A DNA stretch of 64,000 nt from Numidum massiliense (GCF_001375555.1 NZ_CTDZ01000009.1:496001-560000); one strand, 5' to 3'; positions 44,865 to 54,399 are shown, counted from the first letter of the stretch. Numbers and translations: made by a program. Notes: generated by a model from the sequence alone, not told the origin.

Positions 44865-46649
44865 ATGTCTTTTTTAGAGCGAACGCATTTTTGCGGTGAA
44901 TTAAACGACTCACATATCGGCGAACAGGTGCAATTAAACGGCTGGGTGAACAACCGGCGCGACTTGGGCGGGGTTATTTTCCTCGACGTGCGCGACCGCT
45001 ACGGCATTGTGCAAGTCGTGTGCAACCCGGAGTATTCCCCGGAAGCTGCCGCGATCGCGGACAGCGTGCGCAGCGAGTACGTCGTCTCCATTACCGGTTC
45101 CGTCGTCGCCCGCGCAGCCGAAACAGTCAACGAGAAACTGGGAACCGGAAAAATCGAGGTGCGTGCGACGAAGATCGACATACTGAACAAGGCAAAAACG
45201 CCGCCGTTTACCCTGAACGATTCTCGCATCGATGTCGACGAAGCGGTGCGGCTCAAATACCGCTACCTCGACTTGCGCCGCGAATCGATGCAGCGCGCCC
45301 TCATTGTACGCCACCAAACGGCACAAGTGATCCGCCAGTTTTTAAACGACAACGGCTATTTGGAAATCGAGACGCCAATGCTCGGCAAGAGCACGCCGGA
45401 AGGGGCACGCGACTATCTCGTGCCGAGCCGCTTGTACGCTGGCGAGTTTTACGCCTTGCCGCAGTCGCCGCAAATTTACAAGCAGTTGTTGATGGTCGCT
45501 GGCTTGGAACGGTATTACCAAATTGTACGCTGTTTCCGCGACGAAGACTTACGCGCCGACCGACAGCCGGAATTTACGCAGCTCGACTTGGAAACGTCGT
45601 TTTTGCATCCGGAATCGCTGCAACAGCAGTTGGAGCAAATGATGGCGAAGTTGCTGAAAGAGACGGTCGGCTACGAGGTGCAGCTGCCGTTCCCGCGTCT
45701 CACGTACCGCGAAGCGATGGATCGCTACGGTTCCGACAAGCCGGACTTACGCTTCGGGATGGAGCTCAATGACGTGACCGACATCGTGAAACAGTGTAAG
45801 TTCCAAGTGTTTGCAAAAGCGGCGCAGTCGGGCGGACAAGTGAAAGGGATCAACGCTAAAGGGTGTGCCGGTTACAGCCGCAAGGACATCGATGTATTGA
45901 CGGATTACTTAAAGCCGTACGGGGCGAAAGGACTCGCGTGGATCGCCGTTAAAGAGGACGGGCTGAAAGGTCCTATTGCGAAGTTTTTCACGGAAGAAGA
46001 ACTGGCGCAACTATCGACGGAACTTGCGGCTGAGACGGGTGACCTCTTGTTGTTCGTCGCCGACAAGCCGCAAGTCGTTGCGGATTCACTCGGCCAACTG
46101 CGTTTAAAACTCGGGCGCGACTTAAACCTCATTCCGGAAAACACGTTTGCGCTAGCGTGGGTGACGGAATTTCCGCTGCTCGAGTATGCGGAAGAAGAAG
46201 GGCGCTACGTGGCGATGCACCATCCGTTTACGATGCCTGTCGCCGAAGACCTCGACAAACTGGAAACCGATCCGGGAAGCGTACGGGCGGAAGCGTACGA
46301 CATGGTGTGTAACGGCTACGAACTCGGCAGCGGCAGCATGCGCATTTATGAGCGGGACGTGCAAGAACGGATGTTTAAGGCGCTCGGGTTAACGGAAGAA
46401 GAGGCGCACGACAAGTTTGGCTTCTTACTGCAGGCGTTTGAATACGGGACACCGCCACACGCCGGCATGGCCTTAGGACTCGATCGAATCGTCATGTTGC
46501 TCGCCGGCCAAAGCAACTTGCGCGAAGTCATCGCTTTTCCGAAGACGGCGAGCGCCCGCTGCTTAATGATGAACGCGCCGAGTGCGGTAGACGAAAAACA
46601 GTTAGAAGACTTGCACCTTAAGGTCAGTGAAGAAGAACCGTTCGCGTAG
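44865..46649 (+). CDS. aspS: Aspartyl-tRNA synthetase, bacterial type
   Basis: 594 residues. N-terminal OB anticodon domain (about 1-110, [23 protein letters not shown]), class II core with [13 protein letters not shown], motif 2 [20 protein letters not shown], a bacterial GAD insertion (about 300-410), and motif 3 [11 protein letters not shown]. This is the bacterial form; discrimination versus non-discrimination is not judged. Coupled to hisS and governed by its T-box. Confidence 0.97.
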   Translation: MSFLERTHFCGELNDSHIGEQVQLNGWVNNRRDLGGVIFLDVRDRYGIVQVVCNPEYSPEAAAIADSVRSEYVVSITGSVVARAAETVNEKLGTGKIEVRATKIDILNKAKTPPFTLNDSRIDVDEAVRLKYRYLDLRRESMQRALIVRHQTAQVIRQFLNDNGYLEIETPMLGKSTPEGARDYLVPSRLYAGEFYALPQSPQIYKQLLMVAGLERYYQIVRCFRDEDLRADRQPEFTQLDLETSFLHPESLQQQLEQMMAKLLKETVGYEVQLPFPRLTYREAMDRYGSDKPDLRFGMELNDVTDIVKQCKFQVFAKAAQSGGQVKGINAKGCAGYSRKDIDVLTDYLKPYGAKGLAWIAVKEDGLKGPIAKFFTEEELAQLSTELAAETGDLLLFVADKPQVVADSLGQLRLKLGRDLNLIPENTFALAWVTEFPLLEYAEEEGRYVAMHHPFTMPVAEDLDKLETDPGSVRAEAYDMVCNGYELGSGSMRIYERDVQERMFKALGLTEEEAHDKFGFLLQAFEYGTPPHAGMALGLDRIVMLLAGQSNLREVIAFPKTASARCLMMNAPSAVDEKQLEDLHLKVSEEEPFA

Positions 46650-46771
46650 TGATGGGGCAGTTTGCACACAATAAGCGACCCTGCGCAGCGGACAGCGTTA
46701 AATTGATTTGCCTTTCAATAGAAAAAGTTAAACTACATCGACGTAAGCGATGTCCATCCTATCTGGGTGCG

Positions 46772-46793
46772 GTTCTTTTAATACTAAAAGAAC
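46772..46793. promoter_or_regulatory. Inverted repeat just upstream of the 6S RNA promoter
   Basis: GTTCTTTTA-ATAC-TAAAAGAAC, a perfect 9-bp inverted repeat 16 bases before the -35 box. No T tract follows. It could be an operator or a weak aspS terminator. A second stem ACATCG/CGATGT lies just before it (about 46735-46753). Confidence 0.4.
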
Positions 46794-46809
46794 AATTTAA
46801 GAATATTTA

Positions 46810-46838
46810 TTGACGAGCGTAAAAGAAACGCTTGCATA
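46810..46838 (+). promoter_or_regulatory. Promoter of the 6S RNA
   Basis: TTGACG and TGCATA are 17 bases apart; the -10 box is poor, but CATAAA two bases later could serve. Confidence 0.5.
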
Positions 46839-46841
46839 AAA

Positions 46842-47062
46842 GTCGCCCGCGTGGTAACATGAAGTTACAAAAAGATGAGCCCTGCGATGTACGTGATACC
46901 CCGACAGTTTTGAGCCAACACTTTATCAACGGGATTCTGGACGTCACGATCAGGATTGGATGCCGTGTCATACGCGGACCCGTGAATGGCCGTGCAGGAA
47001 ACCCACCTGCCTAGGCAGGTTCAAAACTAAGGAGCCACGGCATAATGGGGCTCTCTTTTTTT
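46842..47062 (+). ncRNA. ssrS: Probable 6S RNA (SsrS/BsrA-like)
   Basis: A non-coding transcript of about 215 bases between promoter and terminator. It is in the place of bsrA in Bacillales, between aspS and rarA. It shows a long-range pairing CCTGC/GCAGG and the block AACCCACCTGCCTAGGCAGG followed by TTCAAAACTAAGGAGCC, which I associate with Firmicutes 6S RNAs. The 3' end is an intrinsic terminator (GAGCC/GGGCTC, T run 47056-47062). 6S RNA binds sigma-A holoenzyme and mimics open promoter DNA. No comparison was run. Confidence 0.75.
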
Positions 47063-47078
47063 GATGTTTTTTTCCGTC

Positions 47079-47396
47079 TTATGCGGTCATTAATTTTAAC
47101 CCAGCGGCAGCTGCGATAATGACGCTGATCCATAAGATTCTCCGCCAGTCCCTCGCCTCACCGTAAAACAGCATCCCGACGACGGCGCCACCCGCTGCAC
47201 CAATCCCGGTCCAAATCGCGTACGCCGTCCCCATCGACAGTGTTCGCATCGCTACGTGCAGGAAGAAAAAACTTAAGCTAAAGCCGACGATTAATAGCGC
47301 ATAAGCGTACCACTTGCGCGTTTTTGCCGCTTCGTTTATCATCGTGACACCGAATACTTCAAACAGCCCCGCGACGATGAGTAAGATCCACGCCAT
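47079..47396 (-). CDS. Small multidrug resistance (SMR) efflux protein, subunit 2
   Basis: 105 residues, four helices. The opening MAWILLIVAGLFEVFGVTMINEA carries the essential membrane glutamate near residue 13, and GTAYAIWTGIGAAGGAVVGM is the SMR signature. Start ATG overlaps the stop of the previous gene by one base. Paired SMR genes such as ykkCD form heterodimers for drugs or guanidinium. Confidence 0.9.
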   Translation of the reverse strand: MAWILLIVAGLFEVFGVTMINEAAKTRKWYAYALLIVGFSLSFFFLHVAMRTLSMGTAYAIWTGIGAAGGAVVGMLFYGEARDWRRILWISVIIAAAAGLKLMTA

Positions 47397-47767
47397 TACG
47401 AGTTAGCTCCTTCCGGTGTTTTTTCTTCGGTGACAACTTTCAACCCAATCACACCGCTCAGCAAAACGAGAATGAGTAGCACTTTGACAAGTTCGAACGG
47501 TTCGCCGAAAATCGTCATCTCGGCGAGTACGGTACCGACGGTACCTAGTCCGACATAGACGGCGTACGCTGTGCCGACGGGCAAGACGCGCCCAGAGACG
47601 ATTAATAAATAGTTGCTCACGACCATAGCGACAAATGTGCCGCTCCACGCCCATACCCCTTCCGCGTGCTTCAGCCCGATCACCCAAAAAACTTCAATGA
47701 CTGCAGCTACGATGAGGACGAACCAATGTCGATTCAACGGTCTTTGCAATGTGTTCTCTTTTTTCAT
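47396..47767 (-). CDS. Small multidrug resistance (SMR) efflux protein, subunit 1
   Basis: 123 residues from ATG 47767; AAGGTGA lies about 11 bases upstream, and TTG six bases earlier is an alternative. Four helices with LIVAAVIEVFWVIGLKHAEG (membrane glutamate) and GTAYAVYVGLGTVGTVL. Forms a pair with the downstream SMR gene. The promoter and a palindrome directly upstream suggest local repressor control. I saw no guanidine riboswitch consensus in the 95-base leader. Confidence 0.88.
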   Translation of the reverse strand: MKKENTLQRPLNRHWFVLIVAAVIEVFWVIGLKHAEGVWAWSGTFVAMVVSNYLLIVSGRVLPVGTAYAVYVGLGTVGTVLAEMTIFGEPFELVKVLLILVLLSGVIGLKVVTEEKTPEGANS

Positions 47768-47834
47768 ACGCAATGTGTTCACCTTTCTCGTGTAGCAGAT
47801 TGCCAATAAAAACATTCCATGCAGAAGTCATTCT

Positions 47835-47859
47835 CCGTTCGAACGGCTTAGATCCGCCG
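47835..47859 (-). promoter_or_regulatory. Palindromic operator candidate of the SMR operon
   Basis: CCGTTCGAACGG is a perfect 12-bp palindrome (47835-47846), and an overlapping CGGC/GCCG pair extends to 47859. It sits just downstream of the predicted minus-strand start point, where a TetR- or MarR-type repressor would bind. No such repressor gene is adjacent. Confidence 0.5.
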
Positions 47860-47860
47860 T

Positions 47861-47889
47861 ATTGTACGATGGATTGTATGGCGTGTCAA
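47861..47889 (-). promoter_or_regulatory. sigma-A promoter of the SMR operon
   Basis: On the minus strand TTGACA and TACAAT are 17 bases apart. Confidence 0.8.
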
Positions 47890-47902
47890 TAACACATACT
47901 AT
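47874..47902 (+). promoter_or_regulatory. Divergent promoter candidate for the HAD phosphatase
   Basis: TTGTAT and TACTAT are 17 bases apart and overlap the SMR promoter on the other strand. Confidence 0.45.
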
Positions 47903-47946
47903 AATAACAATAACAGTTGACAGTAACTGCGATCGGGGGGGTGACC

Positions 47947-48528
47947 ATGTTGAGGATCGGTGTCGACATTGACGGCACGATTGAACAGACGCAGCGCGCC
48001 GCCGTCGAAATTTTTAACAAAAAGTTACATAGAGAGGTGCGGTTAGAAGATGTGCGCACCTTTCACTTGGACGAAGCGTACGGTTTGGAGAAGAAGGAGA
48101 GCAAAAAGCTGTGGCGGAAGCTGGAGCCGAAAATATACTCGCTCGGAGTACCCCTCGAGCACGCCGCCGAAGTGTTAACTAATCTAAATGAGACGGGACA
48201 TTTGATCTATTTTATTACAGCGCGGCCCGGCTTTCCACACATCACAAAAATTACCGAGTCGTGGCTGAAGAAGCATCGCTTTCCTTTTAACGGTGTCAAT
48301 TTGTTTATGAACATGCAAAACAAAGCTAAAAAAGCTAAGGAGTTGCAGCTCGATTTGTTTTTTGAAGACGCGCCGGACCACATTGAGCGCTTCGTGCAAG
48401 AGGGAGTTCCGGTCGTCGTCGTGGACGCGGCGTACAACCGTAAGCTAGCTTACAACGTACCGCGCATCACCGCTTGGCGCGATGTACCGGAATTAATTGC
48501 GCAGATGACGTCTGAAAATAGGAATTAA
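47947..48528 (+). CDS. HAD superfamily 5'(3')-nucleotidase-like protein (NT5C family)
   Basis: 193 residues from ATG 47947 (G-rich site GGGGGGTGA just upstream). HAD motif I is VDIDGT (nucleophile D), motif II lies in FITARPG, and motif III/IV in DLFFEDAPDHIERF. The layout matches NT5C-like nucleotidases such as B. subtilis YqfW. Probably dephosphorylates nucleoside monophosphates; substrate not established. Confidence 0.8.
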   Translation: MLRIGVDIDGTIEQTQRAAVEIFNKKLHREVRLEDVRTFHLDEAYGLEKKESKKLWRKLEPKIYSLGVPLEHAAEVLTNLNETGHLIYFITARPGFPHITKITESWLKKHRFPFNGVNLFMNMQNKAKKAKELQLDLFFEDAPDHIERFVQEGVPVVVVDAAYNRKLAYNVPRITAWRDVPELIAQMTSENRN

Positions 48529-48590
48529 TCGCTAATCGATGCCAAAAGTGAGCGCTGGGACCCTTTCGACGTAAAAACCGTGTAAACACA

Positions 48591-48620
48591 TTGAAGGACA
48601 ACCACTTCTTCTTATATAAT
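48591..48620 (+). promoter_or_regulatory. Promoter directly ahead of a hairpin upstream of rarA
   Basis: TTGAAG and TATAAT are 18 bases apart. Transcription would start near 48627, at the first bases of the following hairpin. Confidence 0.6.
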
Positions 48621-48624
48621 AGAG

Positions 48625-48680
48625 GCGACCCATCTGTCATCGTACACGAGTCGATGCATTGTGTGGGTCGCTTATTTTAT
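48625..48680 (+). terminator. Long hairpin with T-rich tail upstream of rarA
   Basis: GCGACCCA/TGGGTCGC outer stem, inner CATCG/CGATG stem, then TTATTTTAT. It could end transcription from the HAD gene, attenuate rarA, or be a short RNA by itself. Confidence 0.6.
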
Positions 48681-48793
48681 GGTAAATGAGTGTGTCACCA
48701 ATTGTGATACCGTCACGTAAATACGTTTTTAGTTGACAAAACAGGTATGAATTCGCAGTTTTTGGAGAGTTTTCTTCAAGGGAGAGATGCGCG

Positions 48794-50125
48794 GTGGATT
48801 TATTTTCCTATTTAGCAGAAAACGATAAGAAACAAACAGCCCCGCTAGCAGCGCGCATGCGCCCGCGTACGTTAGCGGAGTATATCGGGCAGACGCACAT
48901 TGTCGGTCCCGGTAAAATGTTGCGTCGGGCGATTGAAGCAGACCGCGTCTCTTCATTAATTTTTTACGGACCTCCGGGCACGGGAAAAACGACGTTAGCG
49001 CGCGTCATCGCTGCGACGACGAAGTCACATTTCACCGATTTGAACGCTGTCATCGCTGGCGTCGCCGATATCCGCAACGTCGTCCGCGAGGCGAAAGAGC
49101 GGCGCGGTATGTATGAGCAGCGGACGACACTGTTTATCGATGAAATTCACCGCTTTAATAAGTCGCAACAAGACGCATTGCTTCCGTATGTCGAGGATGG
49201 AACGATCATTTTAATCGGCGCGACGACGGAAAATCCGTTTTTCGAAGTGAATGCAGCCCTCTTGTCGCGGTCGCAAATTTTTCAACTGCATCTACTCAGT
49301 CACGAAGAATTAGCCGCCATTATGGCGCAAGCGTTAGACGATGCGGATCGCGGCCTCGGCATGTACGACGTCCGCTTTGACGACGATGCGAAGGAGCATC
49401 TGCTGTATTTTTCCGACGGCGACGCGCGGCGCCTGCTTAACGCGATAGAATTGGCGGTGACGACGACTGCGCCACAGAATGACGGGGCGATCCATATCGA
49501 TTTAGCTACTGCGGTCGAAAGTATTCAGCGCCGTGCGGTGCGCTACGACAAAACTGGCGACAACCACTACGATACGATTTCTGCGTTTATTAAGTCGATT
49601 CGCGGCTCTGACCCCGACGCCGCCCTCTATTGGTTGGCGCGAATGATCGATGCCGGGGAAGACGGGCGGTTTATCGCGCGGCGCCTCGTTATCGCCGCAG
49701 CCGAAGATATCGGTAACGCCGATCCACTAGCACTGCAAGTGGCGATGAGCGCGTTCCAAGCTTACGAATTAGTCGGGATGCCGGAGGGGCGGATTCCACT
49801 CGCTCAGGCGACGACGTATCTCGCCTCTGCCCCGAAGAGCAACGCCGCTTACGTCGGCATTAATGAGGCGTTAGCCGATGTGAAGCGAGAAGGACACGGA
49901 CCCGTACCGCTCCACTTGCGCGATGCGAGTTATAAAGGGGCAGAGAAACTCGGCCACGGCAAAGGGTATCTCTATCCGCACGATTACCCGGGAAATGTCG
50001 CAAAGCAAACGTATTTTCCCGAGGGCGTCCGTAAATCGTATTACCGACCCGTCAACCACGGGGTAGAGAAAAGGTTACGCACGTATTTGGAACGAGTCGC
50101 GGAGCTCACGAAAGAGAGTCCGTAA
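48794..50125 (+). CDS. rarA: Replication-associated recombination protein A (AAA+ ATPase)
   Basis: 443 residues, GTG start after AAGGGAGAG. AAA+ motifs: [20 protein letters not shown], Walker [12 protein letters not shown], Walker [16 protein letters not shown], sensor IGATTENP. The C-terminal tetramerisation part includes [24 protein letters not shown]. RarA (MgsA) acts at stalled forks together with SSB. The neighbours cymR and iscS follow as in Bacillales. Confidence 0.96.
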   Translation: MDLFSYLAENDKKQTAPLAARMRPRTLAEYIGQTHIVGPGKMLRRAIEADRVSSLIFYGPPGTGKTTLARVIAATTKSHFTDLNAVIAGVADIRNVVREAKERRGMYEQRTTLFIDEIHRFNKSQQDALLPYVEDGTIILIGATTENPFFEVNAALLSRSQIFQLHLLSHEELAAIMAQALDDADRGLGMYDVRFDDDAKEHLLYFSDGDARRLLNAIELAVTTTAPQNDGAIHIDLATAVESIQRRAVRYDKTGDNHYDTISAFIKSIRGSDPDAALYWLARMIDAGEDGRFIARRLVIAAAEDIGNADPLALQVAMSAFQAYELVGMPEGRIPLAQATTYLASAPKSNAAYVGINEALADVKREGHGPVPLHLRDASYKGAEKLGHGKGYLYPHDYPGNVAKQTYFPEGVRKSYYRPVNHGVEKRLRTYLERVAELTKESP

Positions 50126-50351
50126 CTGTAAATTGTCGGCCTTTCATCGATATGGAATATCGCCTTACACGAGTAACGAATGACGCAAGTAAGGAGCATC
50201 ACGCAGTCTTCGTGAGAAAATCAAGTTCGTGACAAGAAAGTCAAGTTGTCACATAAGGGCAACTGTTAACGAGAAAAGGTGCCTGTTACGAGAAAAGGTA
50301 CCCGGTAACGAGAAGTGTTTGTTGGAACAAATAGAGAGGTAGGGAAAAAAG

Positions 50352-51041
50352 ATGGAGAGGGCCAGAGAGTTACTTTTGCGCAGCGCCATGTTTTTCGTCG
50401 GGATGGCGCTTATCAGTTTAGGGAGTGTGCTAGCGATTAAAGGGAGCCTCGGCGTCGTCTCTTGGGACGTCTTACACGTCGGCCTAGCGGAGGTGACGCC
50501 ACTTTCGATCGGTACGTGGACGATTTTAGTCGGTGTGATCCTCATCATTTTTACGATGCTACTCGGGAGGCGTCCATCTCTCGGATGTATCGTCAACATG
50601 CTTTACATCGGCCCCTGTATCGACTTGTTTCTCATGCTCGGCATTCCCACACCAGACTTTTGGCTATGGCGGGTATTGTTAATGCTTGCGGGAATCTTTG
50701 TCGTCGGCTTCGGGACGGGAATGTACGTCGTGGCGAAATTTGGGGAAGGACCGCGCGACGGTTTTACACTTGCGCTCGCCAAGCGCATCGATTGGCCGAT
50801 CGGGCGTACGCGTATCGCCATCGAAATTGTCGCCCTTACGATCGGCTGGATGTTGGGCGGCCCGGTGTTTGTCGGAACGCTAGCGGCCGCGCTAGGGATC
50901 GGGCCGATTATGCATTGGTCTCTAAAAATGTGGCAAAAATGGATAACGTACTTAGTGGGAGGGAATTTTGCCGTTGAAAATTTCGACCAAAGGCCGGTAC
51001 GGGCTAATCATCATGATGGATTTAGCCAACCATTACGGTAA
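50352..51041 (+). CDS. YczE/YitT family membrane protein
   Basis: 229 residues, ATG after GAGGTAGGG. Five or six helices; SLGVVSWDVLHVGLAEVTPL and FGTGMYVVAKFGEGPRDGF are typical of the YczE family. Function unknown. The last about 25 codons overlap the cymR start by 74 bases and are hydrophilic, so the natural stop may have been lost. Confidence 0.8.
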   Translation: MERARELLLRSAMFFVGMALISLGSVLAIKGSLGVVSWDVLHVGLAEVTPLSIGTWTILVGVILIIFTMLLGRRPSLGCIVNMLYIGPCIDLFLMLGIPTPDFWLWRVLLMLAGIFVVGFGTGMYVVAKFGEGPRDGFTLALAKRIDWPIGRTRIAIEIVALTIGWMLGGPVFVGTLAAALGIGPIMHWSLKMWQKWITYLVGGNFAVENFDQRPVRANHHDGFSQPLR

Positions 51042-51393
51042 AGGACCGGTTGCGTTAAAGAGCATTGCCGAACGTCACAACTTGTCTGATCACTATTTAG
51101 AACAGTTAGTGATTCCACTCCGCAATGCCGGATTAGTGAAAAGTATACGTGGCGCTTACGGCGGTTACAAATTAAACCGCGCGCCACAGGATATTACCGC
51201 TGGCGACGTCATTCGCGTCTTGGAAGGTCCGATTCGTCTCGTTGAATGTTCGGAAGACGAAGACCCTGCGACACGCCATTTGTGGCTGCGTATCCGCGAC
51301 AGTGTGAACGAGGTGCTCAATTCGACGACGCTACAGGATTTGATTACGTTCGAGGACAAAGGAAATAACGACTATTATATGTTTTACATTTAA
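50968..51393 (+). CDS. cymR: Rrf2 family regulator CymR
   Basis: 141 residues from TTG 50968 (GGGAGGG five bases upstream); TTG 50974 gives the family start KISTKGRYGL. The winged-helix domain (KSIAERHNLSDHYLEQL, RNAGLVKSIRGAYGGYKL) and ITAGDVIRVLEGPI are complete. The position next to a cysteine desulfurase and the missing cysteine cluster indicate CymR, the repressor of cysteine metabolism acting with CysK, not the Fe-S sensor IscR. Confidence 0.93.
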   Translation: MPLKISTKGRYGLIIMMDLANHYGKGPVALKSIAERHNLSDHYLEQLVIPLRNAGLVKSIRGAYGGYKLNRAPQDITAGDVIRVLEGPIRLVECSEDEDPATRHLWLRIRDSVNEVLNSTTLQDLITFEDKGNNDYYMFYI

Positions 51394-51461
51394 AAGTATT
51401 TGTCTATATTTGTAGCCGATTTAGTGGCCGATTATTTAATTCTGAACGAAGGATGGCTTTT

Positions 51462-52598
51462 ATGAGTATATACTTAGATCACGCTGCGACGACGCCGCTT
51501 CATCCCGCCGTACGTGAGGCGATGCTGCCGTATTTGGACGAGCGTTTCGGCAATCCGTCGAGTATTCACCGCTATGGCCGGCAAATTCGGGCGGCGATCG
51601 ACAAGGCGCGCGATCAGGTGGCAACAAGTCTTAACTGCGACTCGCGCACGATTGTGTTTACGAGCGGCGGCACAGAGGCAGACAATACCGCGCTCATTGG
51701 GGCGGCCTTAGCGTTGCGGGCGCGCGGCAAGCACATCGTCACGACGGCGATTGAACACCAAGCAGTACTCGATACGTGTCGCTTCTTAGAGGAGATTGGG
51801 TACCGCGTGACGTACATACCGGTCGACGGGACGGGAATGGTGCACGTAGAGGAAGTTGCCGCCCACTTAACAGATGAGACGGTTCTCGTCAGTGTCATGT
51901 ACGGCAACAACGAAGTTGGGACGGTGCAACCGATTGCCGAACTCGGCGCGCTCGCACGCGAGAAGGGGGTTCTCTTTCATACCGATGCGGTGCAAGCCTT
52001 TGGTAGTATTCCTCTCGATTTACAACGACTTCCGGTCGATTTACTAACGGTTGCCGCGCACAAAATAAACGGGCCAAAAGGTGTCGGCGCCTTGTACGTC
52101 GCACCGAAGGTGCACCTTGCGCCACTACAGTTCGGGGGCTCACAAGAGCGTCAGCGGCGTGCCGGAACGGAGAACGTCCCTGGCATTGTCGGCTTTGGGG
52201 AAGCGGCAGCAATCGCTGCAGCACAAGTCGAAGAAAAGCGATTACACTGTGCGGCATTGCGGCGGACGATGCTCGCGGTATGGGAGGAGAACGGCATCGA
52301 TGTTGTCATCAACGGACACCCGACAGCGCATTTACCGCACATCTTAAATATTAGCTTCCGCGGGGTCGATACAGAAGCGATGTTGATGAACCTCGATTTG
52401 GCGGGCATTGCTTGTAGCAGCGGCTCTGCCTGTACAGCCGGTTCTTTGCAACCGTCGCACGTGCTTCAGGCGATGCAGCTTTCCGACGAGGTGATCGCTT
52501 CGGCGATCCGCATCAGTTTCGGGCGGGGGAATACGGTGGAAGATGTGACGCGGGCTGCGGAAGAAATGGTAGCGGTCGTGAAGCGGTTGAAGAAGTGA
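51462..52598 (+). CDS. iscS: Cysteine desulfurase (IscS/NifS family)
   Basis: 378 residues from ATG 51462; an ATG three codons earlier overlaps the ribosome site. PLP enzyme of class V: YLDHAATTPLHPAV, TSGGTEADN, the HTDAVQAFG block, PLP lysine in AAHKINGPKG, and the active cysteine in CSSGSACTAG. It supplies sulfur for tRNA thiolation or Fe-S clusters. No mnmA follows, unlike B. subtilis; pncB and recD2 come next. Confidence 0.93.
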   Translation: MSIYLDHAATTPLHPAVREAMLPYLDERFGNPSSIHRYGRQIRAAIDKARDQVATSLNCDSRTIVFTSGGTEADNTALIGAALALRARGKHIVTTAIEHQAVLDTCRFLEEIGYRVTYIPVDGTGMVHVEEVAAHLTDETVLVSVMYGNNEVGTVQPIAELGALAREKGVLFHTDAVQAFGSIPLDLQRLPVDLLTVAAHKINGPKGVGALYVAPKVHLAPLQFGGSQERQRRAGTENVPGIVGFGEAAAIAAAQVEEKRLHCAALRRTMLAVWEENGIDVVINGHPTAHLPHILNISFRGVDTEAMLMNLDLAGIACSSGSACTAGSLQPSHVLQAMQLSDEVIASAIRISFGRGNTVEDVTRAAEEMVAVVKRLKK

Positions 52599-52612
52599 AC
52601 GTCGCGTATGCA

Positions 52613-52660
52613 AAATAGGCTAACAGATGGCGGCCGACGGCTCACGCCTGTTAGCCTATG
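52613..52660 (-). terminator. Hairpin between iscS and pncB
   Basis: ATAGGCTAACAG pairs with CTGTTAGCCTAT; on the minus strand TTTT follows, so it suits the convergent pncB. The plus-strand side lacks a T tract. Ends may be off by a base. Confidence 0.65.
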
Positions 52661-52877
52661 TCTCCAGGAATGCTTACTTTTCATTTCCGTAAGACACATA
52701 CAATGTTGCTAGCATGAAGAAAAAGGCGAGTCCCCTTAGATGATAAAGGAACTCGCTAAGCTTATTATTATCGTAAATCTGCTTTTTCTGTATGACGGTG
52801 CGGAAGTTATGCGGTTCCTGCTTTTCGCCTAGTGCTTAAACGTAAAATCTCGTGTCATCGCTAACGAACCGCCGCTT

Positions 52878-54344
52878 TTACTCCTCTGGCGCCTCTTGTT
52901 CGCGGCGCACTTTTTCCCGCGTTTCAACGAGCAGGTTTTGTTTCGTTTGCCACACGTGTTCGCTCATATCGACCGGGTATACTGCCGGGTTTAAGTTGCG
53001 CAAATACTCTTCCCAGAACTGTGACAGTTGTTCGGAATGGTATTTGCGTATGGCGGCGAGTGTCGGCTGATCGTAGACGAGCTTTCCGTCGAGGAAGATC
53101 GGTTGCAACAACTCTTGGATCACATAACTGCTAACGACCTTTTTGCGGTACGTATGCACCGGGTGAAAGAGGGTTAACGGTTTACTTACGTCCACTCTTT
53201 CCTCCACCGAAGCGATCAAATCGCCACTCGCTTTGTTCGTTTCCCTGTCGATAATGCGGTAAACTGTTTTGCGCCCCGGCGTCGTCACTTTTTCCGGGTT
53301 AGAAGAAATTTTAATCGTCGGAAGCCATTTTCCCGCTGTTTCTTTTGCGACCATTTTATAGACGGCGCCGAGTGCGGGCTGGTCAAAGGCGGTGATTAGC
53401 TTCGTCCCGATGCCCCAAGAGTCGATCTTCGCCCCTTGCGATTTTAAGTGTAGGATCGTATGCTCGTCCAAATCGCTGGAAGCAAAAATTTTCGTCTCGG
53501 TCAAACCGGCTTCGTCGAGCATACGTCGCGCGATTTTTGACAAGTAAGCGAGGTCGCCGCTGTCGAGACGAATGCCTTTTAACTCTTTCCCTTGCTTTTC
53601 GAGTTCCTTGCCGATCTTGATCGCGTGTGGGAGTCCGCTTTTTACGGTGTTGTACGTATCGACTAACAGTGTCGTCTGCGACGGCAGTGCGTCGACGAAC
53701 GTCCGAAAAGACTCGATTTCATCGTCGAACAGTTGTACCCAGGCGTGGGAATGCGTCCCTTTGCACGGAATGTCGAACAATTGTGCCGCACGCACGTTGG
53801 ACGTGCCGTCAAAACCCGCTAAATACGTGGCACGTGCTCCCCAGATCGCCGCGTCGACTTCTTGGGCGCGGCGCGAACCGAATTCCAGCAACACGTCGCC
53901 CGGAGCGACGTGGCGGACGCGAGCCGCCTTCGTAGCGATGAGGGTTTGGTAGTTGATCATGTTCAGTAGCGCTGTCTCGATGAGTAACAGTTCGAAGATC
54001 GAACCTTCGACGCGCACGAGTGGTTCGTTTGGGAAGACGAGTGTCCCTTCGGGCATCGCGTAAACATTGCCAGTGAAGCGCCACTCCTTGAGCTCTTTTA
54101 AGAAGGCCTCATCGTACTTTTCTTCTTCGCCGCGCAAAAAAGCAATTTCCTCGTCGGTAAACGCAAGCTCCGACAAGTACGTGATCGCCCGTTCTAACCC
54201 GGCAAACACGGCGAAGCCATTGTGAAACGGCAATTCGCGAAAATATACATCGAACACACAGCGCGTGCGATGGGAGCCGTTTTTCCAATGCGCGTACATC
54301 ATGTTTAATTGGTATTTGTCCGTATGAAGTGCGGGGGTGTGCAT
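52878..54344 (-). CDS. pncB: Nicotinate phosphoribosyltransferase
   Basis: 488 residues. N-terminus ALHTDKYQLNMMYAHWKNG, the LEFGSRRAQEVDAAIWGAR block and IRLDSGDLAYLSKIARRML are diagnostic. It converts nicotinate, PRPP and ATP to nicotinate mononucleotide in NAD salvage. GAGGAGATG precedes the ATG. Single gene on the minus strand, divergent from recD2. Confidence 0.95.
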   Translation of the reverse strand: MHTPALHTDKYQLNMMYAHWKNGSHRTRCVFDVYFRELPFHNGFAVFAGLERAITYLSELAFTDEEIAFLRGEEEKYDEAFLKELKEWRFTGNVYAMPEGTLVFPNEPLVRVEGSIFELLLIETALLNMINYQTLIATKAARVRHVAPGDVLLEFGSRRAQEVDAAIWGARATYLAGFDGTSNVRAAQLFDIPCKGTHSHAWVQLFDDEIESFRTFVDALPSQTTLLVDTYNTVKSGLPHAIKIGKELEKQGKELKGIRLDSGDLAYLSKIARRMLDEAGLTETKIFASSDLDEHTILHLKSQGAKIDSWGIGTKLITAFDQPALGAVYKMVAKETAGKWLPTIKISSNPEKVTTPGRKTVYRIIDRETNKASGDLIASVEERVDVSKPLTLFHPVHTYRKKVVSSYVIQELLQPIFLDGKLVYDQPTLAAIRKYHSEQLSQFWEEYLRNLNPAVYPVDMSEHVWQTKQNLLVETREKVRREQEAPEE

Positions 54345-54399
54345 CCCTTCATCTCCTCTCGCCTAAAAAAACAACTAGTCACACACCGTTTTTTCTTAT

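Noticed and set aside
47768-47860. Guanidine (ykkC) riboswitch ahead of the SMR pair
   Set aside because: The leader is under 95 bases and shows only the palindrome; no conserved ykkC or mini-ykkC motifs were seen.
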